Source of the DNA: Dasyornis broadbenti
Taxonomy: Eukaryota > Chordata > Aves > Passeriformes > Dasyornithidae
DNA: 64,000 nt
Direction: 5' to 3'
Assembly: GCA_013397935.1 (NCBI GenBank)
Contig: VZRN01003162.1
Coordinates: 659,228 to 723,227, forward strand
The notes beneath the pieces are model-generated. The model had not been told where the DNA came from. It saw only the letters and a list, made by a program, of their open reading frames with translations, and did no database searches. The translations under genes and the position numbers were made by a program. Position 1 is the stretch's first letter, and the number at the start of each line of letters is the position of its first letter. Of this stretch, positions 1 to 12,049 are shown piece after piece.

Positions 1-2825
1 ACCCTGTTCTTACATTGCTTCTTGGCTCTGTGCTATGAGCCATTGTGCCTCAGTGAAAACAGTCCTTTGATGAAAGAGATCACACCTGAAGAGCATGGGA
101 TGGAAAATCATGGTTATAAATTGAAGACAAATCTCACATTCATCTGACCTGGGAAATAAAGGGAATTAAATATGTATTAACAATACCTAAAGACGAAAGC
201 ATAAAGAATTTCTGAAGACCTACCCTTTTTACCCCCATATCCTAAACTTTCAGAAAGTTGTACAAAACCATGTTTTCCCTGTCTATTCAGGAAGCACTAT
301 CATCAGCCACATCTCAAAAGTTATAGTACCCTCAGGAAGCAGAGAACTGTACATAAATGTTTGATGTATTTGAATAATGTTCCTCACTGAGTCATATACT
401 ATCAGTAGATCTGAAACAAGTTTCTATACATTTTTAAGCTAAAGAGTTTATATTTTGTAGAAAAAAACCATAAAATAAGCCAGTTGCCATCTTTTTTTCT
501 TTGGAGTAGCCTAGCAAAATACACAATGTTTTGTAACTTTGAATAGCTCCATAGTTCACAATATATTATACTGTTATAATCTCATTTTGCATAATTTGCT
601 ACCTTGTTCATGCCAAATCTGATTTAAATCACATCAGAGACATTCTGTTTATGTAGCAGGAAGTTGCAATAGAGGTAGGCTCCTTCCAAGGGAGCCTTAG
701 ATCCCCTTATATTATACCCCATTATTTTTAGGAGTCAAAGAAAAACTTCTTAATTAAAGTCCTCAAACTAAGTGAGATGAACAGACCTTTGCAATGACAG
801 GCATCAGTTCAATTGGCTGAATATGCATCTTGCCCTGAGCTTATAAAAGGAAAACAGCATCTGAATAGGATGCTTTTAATATTGCTACCTTTTTTACTGA
901 GAGAATAAAGAATCTGTGTTCCTGTCCGAGGCTGGAAGAATTGGCCACTATCTCCTTCCCCCAGTGCTAGCCCTCTAGTCTAGAAGTGCCATCACTGCAA
1001 TGCTTACAGGAATGCTTGTATTTTGGGGGAGTGTGGTCTCTATGCAAGTTTGAAAACCTGTGTCATTAAATGTTCAAGGTGTAAGTCCACTGGGAGAGCT
1101 GAAGGGCCTGCACCCTGTCCTCTCCGCAGCATGGGCCGGTCAGAGATGGTCACAGTCCTGACGCTCCTGCTGGGGTCTGCCACAGGCACTGCAGCTCCTG
1201 ATCATCACAGCACTTCCTGAATCTCTCTGTGAGGGATTCAAACTGGCAAATTATGCAAGTCCAGAATGGTCACACAGGGAGCACAAGAAAAGTCTTTCAA
1301 GTGAAGCCACAGAACATCATCACTGAATGAAAACTCCAACTGGAAGAGAAAACTAAAAAGCGAGACACAAGTATGCTCTTTACATATCAAATCTTATCCA
1401 TTAAGTAAGGTCTAAATGTAGTTAGAACACGGTTTTCTGGTTCCTCTCTCACTTCTTGTCCTTCGGTCTGGAAAAATCTGTCTTGATCCTTTCTGGTGTT
1501 TAGAGCTCTCTCAGACATGCTCTATACATATATCATTAAAAAAAAAAAAAAAAAAAAAAAAAAGAAATTAGAAACGAAGCAATGAAAAAACCCACTAATT
1601 TCTTTTCCCTGCTACCAAACAGTTATATCCCTGTATCTTTCCTGGAGCAGAAACACCTAAATTTGCTTAGGTCATTTCCTCATTTACATATTTATTTTAG
1701 TGCTGATAGAACAGATGCTGCCATCGGTTATTACAGAGCTGCTGCAAGAACAGAGTTCGGGAGCTCATGCTTGCTTCATCTTCTGCCTGACAAGCTGTTT
1801 CAACATCAGTGGTACTAAATCATATACTGCATAAAAATCCAAATTCTGGCTCTATAAAGCTCAGCCATGCTGGGCTTTGCAAAGAACGGCTCTTGGTATT
1901 TCTCAGGATTTTTTCATTTCTTGATAAGAGTTGTAGAGATCTTTTTTTTAAAGAAAGGAAGGAAGACTTTCAGTTACAACTATGTCATCTCATCCTGAGA
2001 CTCACAATTTCCACTCTGGTTCTCATAAAGCATTTGCTTAACTTGAAGCACAAGAGTAATGCCACTGAGTTCTCAGGCTCTGACTGACGTTACTCTAGTA
2101 CATTGTACCCTGCCACACGCTTCTGTCTACGCAGCAAAAGTGAGGTACTGCAATCTACAGTGAAATAGTTAGAGCACAACTTCAGAGAACCAAATGCTGC
2201 TTGTGCTGTGCTTGGAAGCAATGCCTCTGATGTCAGTGAAAATGTTCAGGTGAGATAGCTGAGCAGCCCTATCATGGATTATCTTTCCAAACTGGCATAC
2301 ATCCTTTTGCTGGATAAAAAGTGCACCTTTCTGCAGCCTCACAGTTATGTTTTTAAAATTGCAAGCTTTGTACAAATGTTGTGCAAGTAACATTAATATC
2401 AATCTGTTTCCTCTTTAAATAATACAATAGTGACAATAAAAAATCAACCCTTGTTTTTGCCGATTTTTTTTTTCATCTTTATCACCAAAAAAGACATTGA
2501 AAAGGCATTTTTTAAAATCATTATTCCCTGTATGTGAACCACGCTTCCTTTATCCTTTGCTATGTTTTAAAACCGCAGGAAGATGCTGGCTTCCACCCAA
2601 GGTTGTGACTACCCTGTCGTAGATATGGACACACTCATGTCAATAAGAAATCCTTAGGATTTCTAGATGTCTATATTAAAATTAGCATAACCGTTTCTTT
2701 TTTCTTTTGCTTTCCGAAGCAAAAAGTTTATCAGTTATGAAGTGGAACTTTTCTGCTTTTTGTTATTAAAGCAGTTCTGCAAAACACAGTCCTAATCACT
2801 GTCCACTTCATCACTCATGTTTTTA
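1..2825. other. Intergenic, no gene recognised
   Basis: AT-rich unique-looking DNA with a 26-A run at 1538. A slightly GC-richer patch at 1080-1220 holds a short open frame with a hydrophobic start. No protein family, RNA gene or repeat is recognised. Confidence 0.7.
1538..1563 (+). repeat. 26-base A homopolymer
   Basis: An uninterrupted run of 26 A after CATATATCATT. It could be the tail of an old retrocopy, but nothing to its left resembles a known transcript. Confidence 0.9.
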
Positions 2826-3280
2826 CAGAGTCATAGAATGGTTGGGGTTGGAGGGGACCCCTGGAGCTCATCTAGCCCAACCCCCTTGCTAAAGCAGGTT
2901 CACCTAGAAAAGTTTGCACAGGTTCACATCCAGGTGGTTTTTGAATAGTTCCATGGAAGGAGACTCACCAACATCTCTGGGCAGCCTGTTCCAATGTCCT
3001 CAAAGTAAAGAAGCTTTTCCACAAATTCGGATGGAACTTTGTGTGTTTCATTTTGTGCCCATTGGCCCTTATCCTGTTGCTGGGCACCACTGAGAAGAGT
3101 CCCCATCCTCTTGACTCCTGCGCTTCAGATATTTGTATGCATTGATAAGATTCTCTCTCAATCCTTTCTCCAGGCTAAACAAGCCCAGCTTCCTTGGCCT
3201 TTCCTCGTAAGAGATACTCTGGTTCCTTCATCATTTTGGTCACCCTTTGGTGGACTCTCTCTAGTAGCTCCTTGTCCTTA
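2826..3280 (-). mobile_element. CR1 non-LTR retrotransposon fragment, 3' end
   Basis: The plus strand begins CAGAGTCATAGAATGGTTGG, the reverse complement of a CR1 3' terminus with ATTCTATG ACTCTG tail units. It continues through typical landmarks: GGGGACCCCTGGAGCTCATC, CTGGGCAGCCTGTTCCAATG, TTGTGCCCATTGGCCC and the ending TGGACTCTCTCTAGTAGCTC. About 455 bp of a 5'-truncated copy remains. Open frames at 2924-3106 and 3039-3281 are noise inside it. Confidence 0.95.
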
Positions 3281-6200
3281 GAGTATGATAATTAGCTTCT
3301 AGACTGCTTAAATGACACTGAACTACATCTGCCCAACATATAATTTAAATCGGATATCGTTTATATGCTCACAAAACATGCCCAGGAATAAGTCTGAATG
3401 GAAAATGTTAGATGGTTCAATATTGCCCGTTAAACCTGATAATTTGCAGACTATCCGTTAGTCCAAGCTGCTACAAATGCCTACATTATCAGGGCTTTTT
3501 TACACTCATTTATTTGTTGCCTAAGCCCAGGGCAGGTATCCTTTTCAGATCTACATATGCAATGAAGATGTTACTACTCTCAGCTGCCTGTCCCTGACAG
3601 CTGGGTGGGTGCTGCTGCCTTCACTTCTCTGGTGTGTGAAGGGGACTGCAAGCGCAGTCTCCCCACAGGGACTCCAACCTGCTCAAGCCCGCCTTTGCCT
3701 GGTCTATAGGGGGCCTATAGGGATAAGGATAGCTCTCCATAGGGTCCCTTCTGTCAGGTGAGCTATGGAGTGGTAACCCCAGCAAAGTGCAGGGAATAGA
3801 GGGCACCAGTGTCTTCTACCAGCAAAGATGGCTGCAAAGTGTCTGTCCCTGCCCTAGTAGGAAAGTTGTGCCAATATAATTAAAGGTCTTATTTCAGAAT
3901 AAAATGGTTAAATTGACTCAGAAATTTCCATCAGCATGGGTTTTTTTACTTTTAAAACAAAGTTCCTACACAACAGAACTGATTGCTCCAGTTTAACTTA
4001 TTTAAAGTGGTATAGCCTTCCTTTGGACAAGCTCCTTTTCTTGCTGTCACACCGACGTTTTTCACAAATGCTGCACTTTAAAAATCATTCTAGAAAAGCA
4101 GATGTGTTGTAATAAATATCATGGGGAAGATCTCTACGTACTCAAGAGATGAGCAATGCACCTGGGGGACCAGCACAGACTTAACTCACCTGTTGTGATT
4201 CCTCCCTTAAGAAATACTGAGTAGAAAAGAGTGACAGCAGGGAAAGGAAATACATACCTTTTTGTTATGTGAAGTCCTGCTGCACACCACATTATAGTGA
4301 CCTTCTCAGGTTTTCTGTGTTTTGATTGCCTACTGTCCAATGCACCTCATTCCTCAAAGGTTAATGAGGCTAAACGAGACAAACAAAAAGGTCAGACAAC
4401 ACAATGCTGATCTATTGACAAAGGCTACGGAATGCAAAAGCAATGCAGAACTCCAGTACTGTCATTCCTGCATTGTTGATACCACGCTAAAACAAACACT
4501 CACAGACATCTCCTTCAGAAAATTTTACTGTGCATGAAGTAGAGAAGTGATCCCCTCTCGCAAGTCCAAAAAGCTGAATCAAGGCTATTACAGTCCGAGG
4601 GCTAAAGTTCCTATTTCAGCATAACAGTGGCGTGAAGAAGAACAAAGAGGGAACTACAGGAGAAGTCAGGAAAATTACCTCTCTGACTAATTACTCATTA
4701 ATTGGAGCAGGTACATGTGTGGGAGGACTGAGGTCTGCCTCCCAGCTAACCATGTCACTTCTGCTCCTCTTCTCTGGGCTTAGGTCTTTCACCAAGGCCC
4801 AGTAAGTGCAATTGTCACAGAAACTCTTCTGCTCAGAGGTCGTACAAGCAAGTGTATTACAGCTGAAGACTTCTGTCCTCCTGTCACCAAGGCTGAAAGC
4901 AGAAAACAGCAGAGAATCTGTCCCTCAATCCAAATGACAAGCAAGAATAATGACTAGGGAGCAATTTACTATGAGAACATTTTTCCATTGTAAAAATTTG
5001 ATTGCTCAGGCACCCAACTTTTCATTGGAAATGGCACTTCAGTGAATAGGAAGAAATGTCTGGTCAAAATGAGCAAGGAAAAAACATATATTCCTTCCCA
5101 TCACTTGTCTGTGTGAGCAGGGATTTAAAAATGCTATATTTTTTTTTGACAAGAGGAGAAAGGATTTGTTCAGACTCAGAACTTAAGATACCTAGGGATC
5201 TGATTTGTTTCAGAAAAATGCAAATTTTTAACTTTCTCAAATAATTTAACAAGTGTGTTCTGACTGTTGGAATCAGAATATTTTAAAATAATCTGCTTTG
5301 CTTACCTAACATGAATCTGCATCCATTTAAAAATGTGTTTTGTTTCTGTAGTTCCATTTCTTTGACAATCAAGAGTTTAAAAGAAAGCAATAGTTTGCAA
5401 AGCCATTCCTGGACTCCTTCTTTAAGTAACAGAGATGCTGAAAAAAAAGGCTACTACCGACAATTACCAACAAGTTGTAGGACTGTAGAAATAAATCGAG
5501 CTATCTAGAGAATTAGATTTGAAAGAACAGTCTAAAACAATGCACGCATCTGCAAGAATGATGTGGAGAGCTGACACAGAAAAAATATTTTACCTCTGTG
5601 CTTGTGAACCTGCCCTTTACAGGCTTAAATTAAAAATGTTAAAAGTTGCCTTGTCAGACAGCTTCAGCAGTAAAGCTAAAAAGTGAAGGAAAAAGAAAAC
5701 AAAAAAGAAGGATTGAAAATATTTTCTTTGCACAGTGAACCAGAATAAAAATGAATAATCTAATGGAGTTGATTCCAGAAATTACAATGCATAAAAAATA
5801 CTGAAGACCTAAATACACTGTCTCATGTGTTATGGCGCTCCACAATCCCTTTTCGGTTTGTTGCTTTTTGTGGGGATGGGAAGTGAGGCACCAGCACCTG
5901 TCACTAGACCACTAAACAAACAATGTGTCTTCCCTTTGCATGGGCCACTGGAAGGAAATTGCTGTCTGCTGCTCCTATTACTTCTCCCTTGACATAAATT
6001 ATGAGCCACTTACAATGATGTAAAAGGATAGATTCTTTTTCTTTGACTGGAGACTTACGTGCTGATTACTCTGGAGCTTTTATTAATGTTTCTGCCCCAT
6101 TTTGTATGAAGGCTAGCAAACTAAATGTAGTTGGTACTCAGTAACTGCGTCAGTACAGTGGACAATAACAAGCCATGGCTGGAAACAACTGAAGGTTTCC

Positions 6201-9200
6201 AATTGCTAATGACATAAATGAGACCTGTTACAGCAGGCTGAATCAGAGTGGGAACTCCTCCATCCTCTGTCATGATGGTGATAGACCAAGCTATTATATA
6301 TACTCAGAGTTTCTGAGTGTGGAATACTAAATATGGCACTGAATTAGCAGTTGAGGGATGTGTCTCTTACCACTGGTAAGTACTTTTCTGAGGTATTTCT
6401 TTTGTGATAAATTATTAATGACTGTTATATTGCCATGGGAAAAAAAAGCAGATACATGAGGCAGTGGGTGCCCTGGAGGCACTAGCGGACACTGATCCTC
6501 GCGTTTAGGGACCCTAGGCAGGGAAAATGCAGCCAACATCCACAAGAAAGTTTAAGCTTAAGGAATTTCTTACACTAGTTTGCACAATCATGAAGCGACA
6601 TCAGTTTCCATACAAAAGCTGTCTATGACAGCAGGAGGAACACAGCATAGGAAAGGGAGGGCAATTTATTGTTTTGAACAACTGTAAGCATAAAGGCTAA
6701 ATTCAGAATGAATTACTGCAATTGGAAATTCCTCTTTTTGAAGAAAAAGCTGGATACAACTCATTATTAATATCTATTCAACTACAGTAATGTTACTGGT
6801 ACATTATTAAACTTGTTGGAAGTAAATTTGCTTGCTTTTCTCCAAGATAACAGACCTCTGCAATCTAAGTGATATTTCAAAGTCTGGAGATGCAGGGCCA
6901 AACACATTCCTTTCACTGTTTGCGTGTGACCAGAGATAGATGCCTGAAAATCCACCAAACAAAGCTTGAGGCCATGGACTCAGAGTTTACTGTCTAAGGA
7001 AAACCTTTGCTGAGTGGAGCAGGAGGGACTGTGAAATGGCACCTGGAGCTATTTACAAGGAGCCTGTTTAATCCAGCCCTCAGCATGGCTGCTGGTTTTG
7101 GTTCACAAGTGAGTTTTCTTCATGTTCAGGTATTTCCTTTTCCACTTGTCATTTTTGTTATAATATATTACTTTTTTAACCAATAAACGTACATAAAAAC
7201 CCCTCCATATATGTATGCAAGCACATAAATAAAGATTACAGTGACCATGCATGAAACAATAGTTGGATGACACATACAAGAACATATTTTAAAAGATAAA
7301 AAGACTGTTAAGATTGCTGAAAGGAAAGTATGAGGTTATACTACAAGGTTACTTGGCCAAATTAAGACAAGAATATTTATTATTCCATAGGTTTTATGTA
7401 TAAAATAGACTGTAAAGATTACTTAGTCCAAAATTTTGTATAACAGAATTTATAAATGTTACAAGGCATTTGCAGGGTGGGACAAAAAATGTTATTTTCT
7501 ATAGTCATTGCAAGTTTCTTTTAGTCATCAATGATCGAGTTTTCTAAATAGAATGTTCATCAATATTAAAAATAAGGCTATATTAATTAAGAAATAAATT
7601 ACTGAGTTCTTGCTGATTTGATTAAACATAATGAAAAATTGACTCAGTCAATGAGAAAATGAGAATGAGGTAAATTAACTAGTTTCAGACAAACCTTAGG
7701 CATGTCTGTGTCTTTATAGTGTTCAGTGAGGCAAATAGGCACATCTGAATCATCACCCTGGGCATGGCCTTTCTGAATACCTCTCTTAGTGCCTGCGCAA
7801 ACTCCTTCTAGTTATAGTCCTTGCAACTTAGAATTAATTGAATGTTGAGACCTTAGTAAATTCTGAGGCTGCACAACAAATTCACTTTAACCACTTAAAG
7901 ACCGCTACAGCCCCTTTATAATAAAAGTTTGTGTCAACATTTATCCTGTTACAACCGGATTTTAATTCCTTTGTGGATAGAAAACTGACAATTGTTTTGT
8001 AATGGGCTGACCTTGACTAGATGCCAGATGTACACCAATCTGCTCTATCACTCTTGCTTCTCAACAGAACAGGAGGAGAAAAATATGACAAAAATTTCAT
8101 GGGTACATACATCACTGTATATTAAAAGGTATTAAAAATATCTATTAAAGAAGTGTCGTTACAGGGACACTCAGAACACTTGAAATACATTTGCAAATAA
8201 ACAAATAAAATAATTGGTAATGTAAGACCTGGTGTCTTCATACCCTGTTTTATAACCAAATGTTGTTTTTCAATTGAACTATCAAGCCTCCAGTTAAAGA
8301 ACTGGCTCACTAAATCAATTTTAGGCTCCATTAACTCATGGAAGTCTACTCCTCTCTTCTGAAGCTTGAACTCTCAGCAGCATTTTCCCTTGAAATTGTG
8401 TACCCCCAGAACTGGGAACATTCCACACACCAGAGGACTGAGCTTACTCTTGCCCTACATGGCAGACCTAGGCCTTCTTATAAAGCTTTCATTTTAATGT
8501 GGTTTAAACCCCCATTAGCTTAAAGAAGTACAAATGTTATTAAGGAATCTATTTTAGTTAAAAGTTATACAAAGGGTATTTAAGTTTAATTTAAAATATG
8601 GCTCAGACATCTGCTCAAGCTGACATTGTTTAAGAGGTCACAAGTTGAAAACTAGGCTGTGCCACCCTGTCCACCCCAAACCTGTAGAAAAATGAAGCGA
8701 TGCCACTTACTTTAATCTTGTTTGGCTGAGACTTAGGCAGACTTAACTTGTGACTTGTCCTGTCTGTAGAGTTCATGAATGAGTAATTGCCATGGTCAAA
8801 TTGACGCATGTTGGGCTAACTTGTATGTCTATTCCTCAAATTAATATGCAATCATCCTTTTGGATTGCTTTAATCAAATTGATTTTTAAATTATTCTGTT
8901 AGTTAAGACAAATACGTCCTTTGTGTTGCCATAGCAATGTGTTAACTAGTGTGTTTTCAGGGAGGGAAACATATACTGACTTTACAAAAAAAAAAAAAGA
9001 GAAAAAAATTGAATTAAGAACAGAGAATGTGGCCTATCACACAGAGAAAAATATTGCTTTTCTTTGCAATGCAACAGTTTCAAATAAACAAGCTCCTCTT
9101 TCTTCAGCAAGAAAATCTGTCTTTGGAACAAGATGCTACCAAATAATTTATGTTTTCATTAAATAGCTATTTAATTTTGGCCTGCTGCTCTGCTAAATTT

Positions 9201-10788
9201 GTGGTTGCATATTTGGCATGATTCTGTAGACTTTGAGAAAAGTACTACTTACAACTGATAAAGTGCCAAGAAATTTCTCTTCATCACTTTTATAGAGATT
9301 TTTATGTTCTTGCCACTTCCTATCAGCTAATTTCCTTTTTTCTTCCTAGTTCTCAGAAATAATTATTTTTCTAAGTGTAAAATAATTCCTTCCAGAGATA
9401 AAAGCTTTTGAAGCATTTAATTAATATCAAAGAAGGTAACACTGAAAATTGAACCAGTCCTACACATACACACACACAAAAAGAAGTCAGTACAGCAGTG
9501 AAGACCAACATAAAACTTTAAAAAGCAACAAAAAAAATCCAAGAGGATTAAGATCTTTAACTGCATTAACTTAATTTCTCTCAAACAATGTTTAATGTTT
9601 TCTTTGCATCTCAGCAGTTATTCCCAAATTCGTTCTTAAACAACTCCAGATCTTCTGTGCTAATCCAGGAAGCAAAGTAGCTTATACCACCGCAGCCCAT
9701 CAAAAATTCTACATGCAGTGGCATTATTAGAAAGACTTCAAGCTACTGTTGTGAAATTATAACATCAGAAACTATGAAAGCCAGAATATCGTGTGCCAAG
9801 TGACTTGTCCTGGGTCAGCAGTTTGTACCAGACTCAGTATTTTCAGGCCTGCTTTTAGAAGAGTCAGGGGTTCTTAGTGACTTGAAAGAATGACTGAACC
9901 AAAGTACACCTTCACACCAATTATTTTCATAAGGTGACTTCGCTGCTTTTCCAATGCATGTATAAAAGAGCTCTTGCCTATATGTAGTTTTATAATACAT
10001 ATAGGGGAGCTTTGGGGTTAAATACTTGTATCTAACTTCTAATGACTATTAGAGGTGAATAAATTATACTGAAATACATATATTTAGCCAAATATTAACA
10101 GAAAGTTTTGTTGTTAAATTGGCTCCAAAGACACATTTTAATGGATGCCCCTTGATTAAGTCAGGAAGATTCTGATACAGTAAAATCTCATTTTTTGGTC
10201 TATGTCATTGCGTAATTAATGGACGGACTGTATCTGCACTTATATGGGTATATTTATTCAATGAAATTAATATATTGCTCCAAAGACAAGAAAAAAAAAA
10301 CCACAAAACCCCAAAACTTCGAAGTACATCTACTAAAAGTGACAGCTTGGTGGAACAACTGGGTAGTGGGAGGTTCATATTATGTTTGAGCTGTTCACTT
10401 AAATGAGTTACAGAAAATCTGGCATTCCATGCATGCGTACATGTGTGTCTCTGGCTTTTTGAGGTCATTGGGATGGTGAGGACATCACAGGCTTCTTTGT
10501 TTAATAAAAGATTAAATATGATTGCAAGGGAGGTCTCACAAGTGAATGGGGGATTTCAGAAAAGACATTATGTCCATCTAAGCACCTCTGCATTCAAGGA
10601 GACTCTATGTCATTATTGGCATTTATGAATAGTTTGAACAAAGCTCTTATAAATTCTGACATCCTGTTATGAGTGGAGTGACTTATTCCTGCTGCTACAG
10701 GTCTTAAAAGTCTGGACTATTAATGAGAGAAAATGCAGTTAAGGAAAACATGACCTGAATTAGAAAAAGGCTGGGTAATAAAGTGTAT
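3281..10788. other. Intergenic, no gene recognised
   Basis: Mostly AT-rich. A GC-richer patch at 3598-3850 contains two close GCCTATAGGG/CTATAGGGGG words and may be an unidentified old repeat. An AC-rich word run lies at 9464-9480. No open frame here resembles a known protein. Confidence 0.7.
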
Positions 10789-10793
10789 GCTAC
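10789..10793. repeat. Left target-site duplication of the solo LTR
   Basis: GCTAC immediately before the TGTCATGG terminus. It is identical to 11824-11828 on the other side. Confidence 0.88.
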
Positions 10794-11823
10794 TGTCATG
10801 GTTTGAGCCTGGCCAAATGCCAGGTATCCCCAAATTAACACACCCACACCCAGGGCTCATGAGTTGAGATAAGGAAACCCAGGAGAAGACGCACTCAAAT
10901 AGGCAAAACAGGACTAACTTAGGTTGCAAAGTGATCTAATTTATTGCTAACAGAGTCAGAGGAGTAAATGAGAAGTAAAATAAACCCTTCAAGGCCACCA
11001 TTTCTCCGCTCACCCCCCTCCCTCCTTCCCAGCAGCTGCACAAGGGAACAAGGTATGGGGGGGGGTTAGGTCAGTTCATCACCCAGATCTTCTTCCCCTG
11101 CCCGGGGAGAGGCTCTTTTCCTCTGCGTAGCCATGGGTCTCACCATCAGCAGCCCGCCCGACACTGCTACAGTGACGCTGGTCCCCACACAGGCAAGCAG
11201 TCTCCCCAAAACTGCTACGGCGTGGGGTCCATNNNNNNNNNNNNNNNNNNNNNNNNNNNNNNNNNNNNNNNNNNNNNNNNNNNNNNNNNNNNNNNNNNNN
11301 NNNNNNNNNNNNNNNNNNNNNNNNNNNNNNNNNNNGCAAGTCAAGGCCTGTTTCTCCACTAGGACTCCCTCTGGACCACAACCTCCTTCAGGGCATCCTC
11401 TCGCTTCAGCATGGGCGAGTGGATCTCAGCATTTCCCGTGGGCCCCCATGGGCTGCAGGGGCACCCCTGCTTCACCATGGCCTCACCACGGCCTGCAGAG
11501 GCTGCAGAGCTCCGGCGCCTGGAGCTCCCCCTCCCCCTCCTTCTCCACTGACCTTGGTCTCTCCATGTTGTTTTCCCTCACATACTCTCACCTACTCCTC
11601 CTCCTCTGGCTAAGGAAAAGTGCGTGCACCCATTGTTTTGATTTCGTCTTAAATATGTTTTTCACAGAGGCGTAACCAGCATCTCTAATTGGCCCAGGCT
11701 TGGCCAGCAGCATGTCCATCACCTCAGAGCTGGACATGGTGAAGGCTTCGAGAAGCTTCACAGAGGAGCCATCTTTGTGGGCCCCCCCCACTAGAAAAAC
11801 CTGGGCCAAGCTAAACCACGACA
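10794..11823 (-). mobile_element. Solo LTR of a songbird-type endogenous retrovirus (ERVL-like)
   Basis: The element starts TGTCATGGTTTGAGCC and ends with CTAAACCACGACA. The reverse of that end begins TGTCGTGGTTTAGC, so the termini are near-perfect inverted repeats with canonical TG...CA. It is flanked by an exact 5-bp target-site duplication GCTAC (10789-10793 and 11824-11828). Sense is probably the minus strand, where a CATATTTAAG TATA-like box (11648-11657) is followed by an AATAAA signal (10940-10945). That order matches the second copy at 63404. No gag, pol or env remains. Open frames in it, including a 180-codon one spanning unknown bases, are chance. The 5-bp duplication favours ERVL over ERVK (6 bp) or ERV1 (4 bp). 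Confidence 0.9.
11233..11335. other. Assembly gap (103 N) inside the solo LTR
   Basis: 103 unknown bases. The left flank shows two CTGCTAC words 48 bases apart (11164 and 11212), which is the period of the tandem array in the related LTR at the right end. The gap therefore probably sits inside that array. Confidence 0.99.
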
Positions 11824-11828
11824 GCTAC
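11824..11828. repeat. Right target-site duplication of the solo LTR
   Basis: GCTAC immediately after the CCACGACA terminus. Extending to six bases breaks the match (TGCTAC against GCTACC), so the duplication is exactly five. Confidence 0.88.
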
Positions 11829-12009
11829 CATCAGTTACAATATGTTGCAAAAAAACCTCTAAGGAGAAAGGCTGCTGGTAAATGCAGAATTATGTGTATT
11901 TAATAAATAGAAATACTACATATTACTATAGTACCCTGCTCTGTTTTTTAACCATGAAAACCATTCCGTTTGTACAAATGGGAAAGCTGATTGAAAAAGA
12001 TATGCCAAA

Positions 12010-12049
12010 CAAGTTAGAAATTAAGTAACCTCCAAGTTAGAAATTAAGT
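12010..12049. repeat. Two-copy tandem duplication, 23-bp unit
   Basis: CAAGTTAGAAATTAAGT occurs at 12010-12026 and again at 12033-12049, separated by AACCTC. The 17 matching bases are identical, which points to a recent slippage duplication. Confidence 0.9.

Noticed and set aside
3598..3850. GC-richer patch considered as an exon or LTR
   Set aside because: No splice-bounded frame, no terminal TG...CA pair and no target duplication could be found.
11133..11675. 180-codon open frame on the plus strand
   Set aside because: It spans 103 unknown bases and lies wholly within the solo LTR. The frame is not interrupted only because N codons are not stops.
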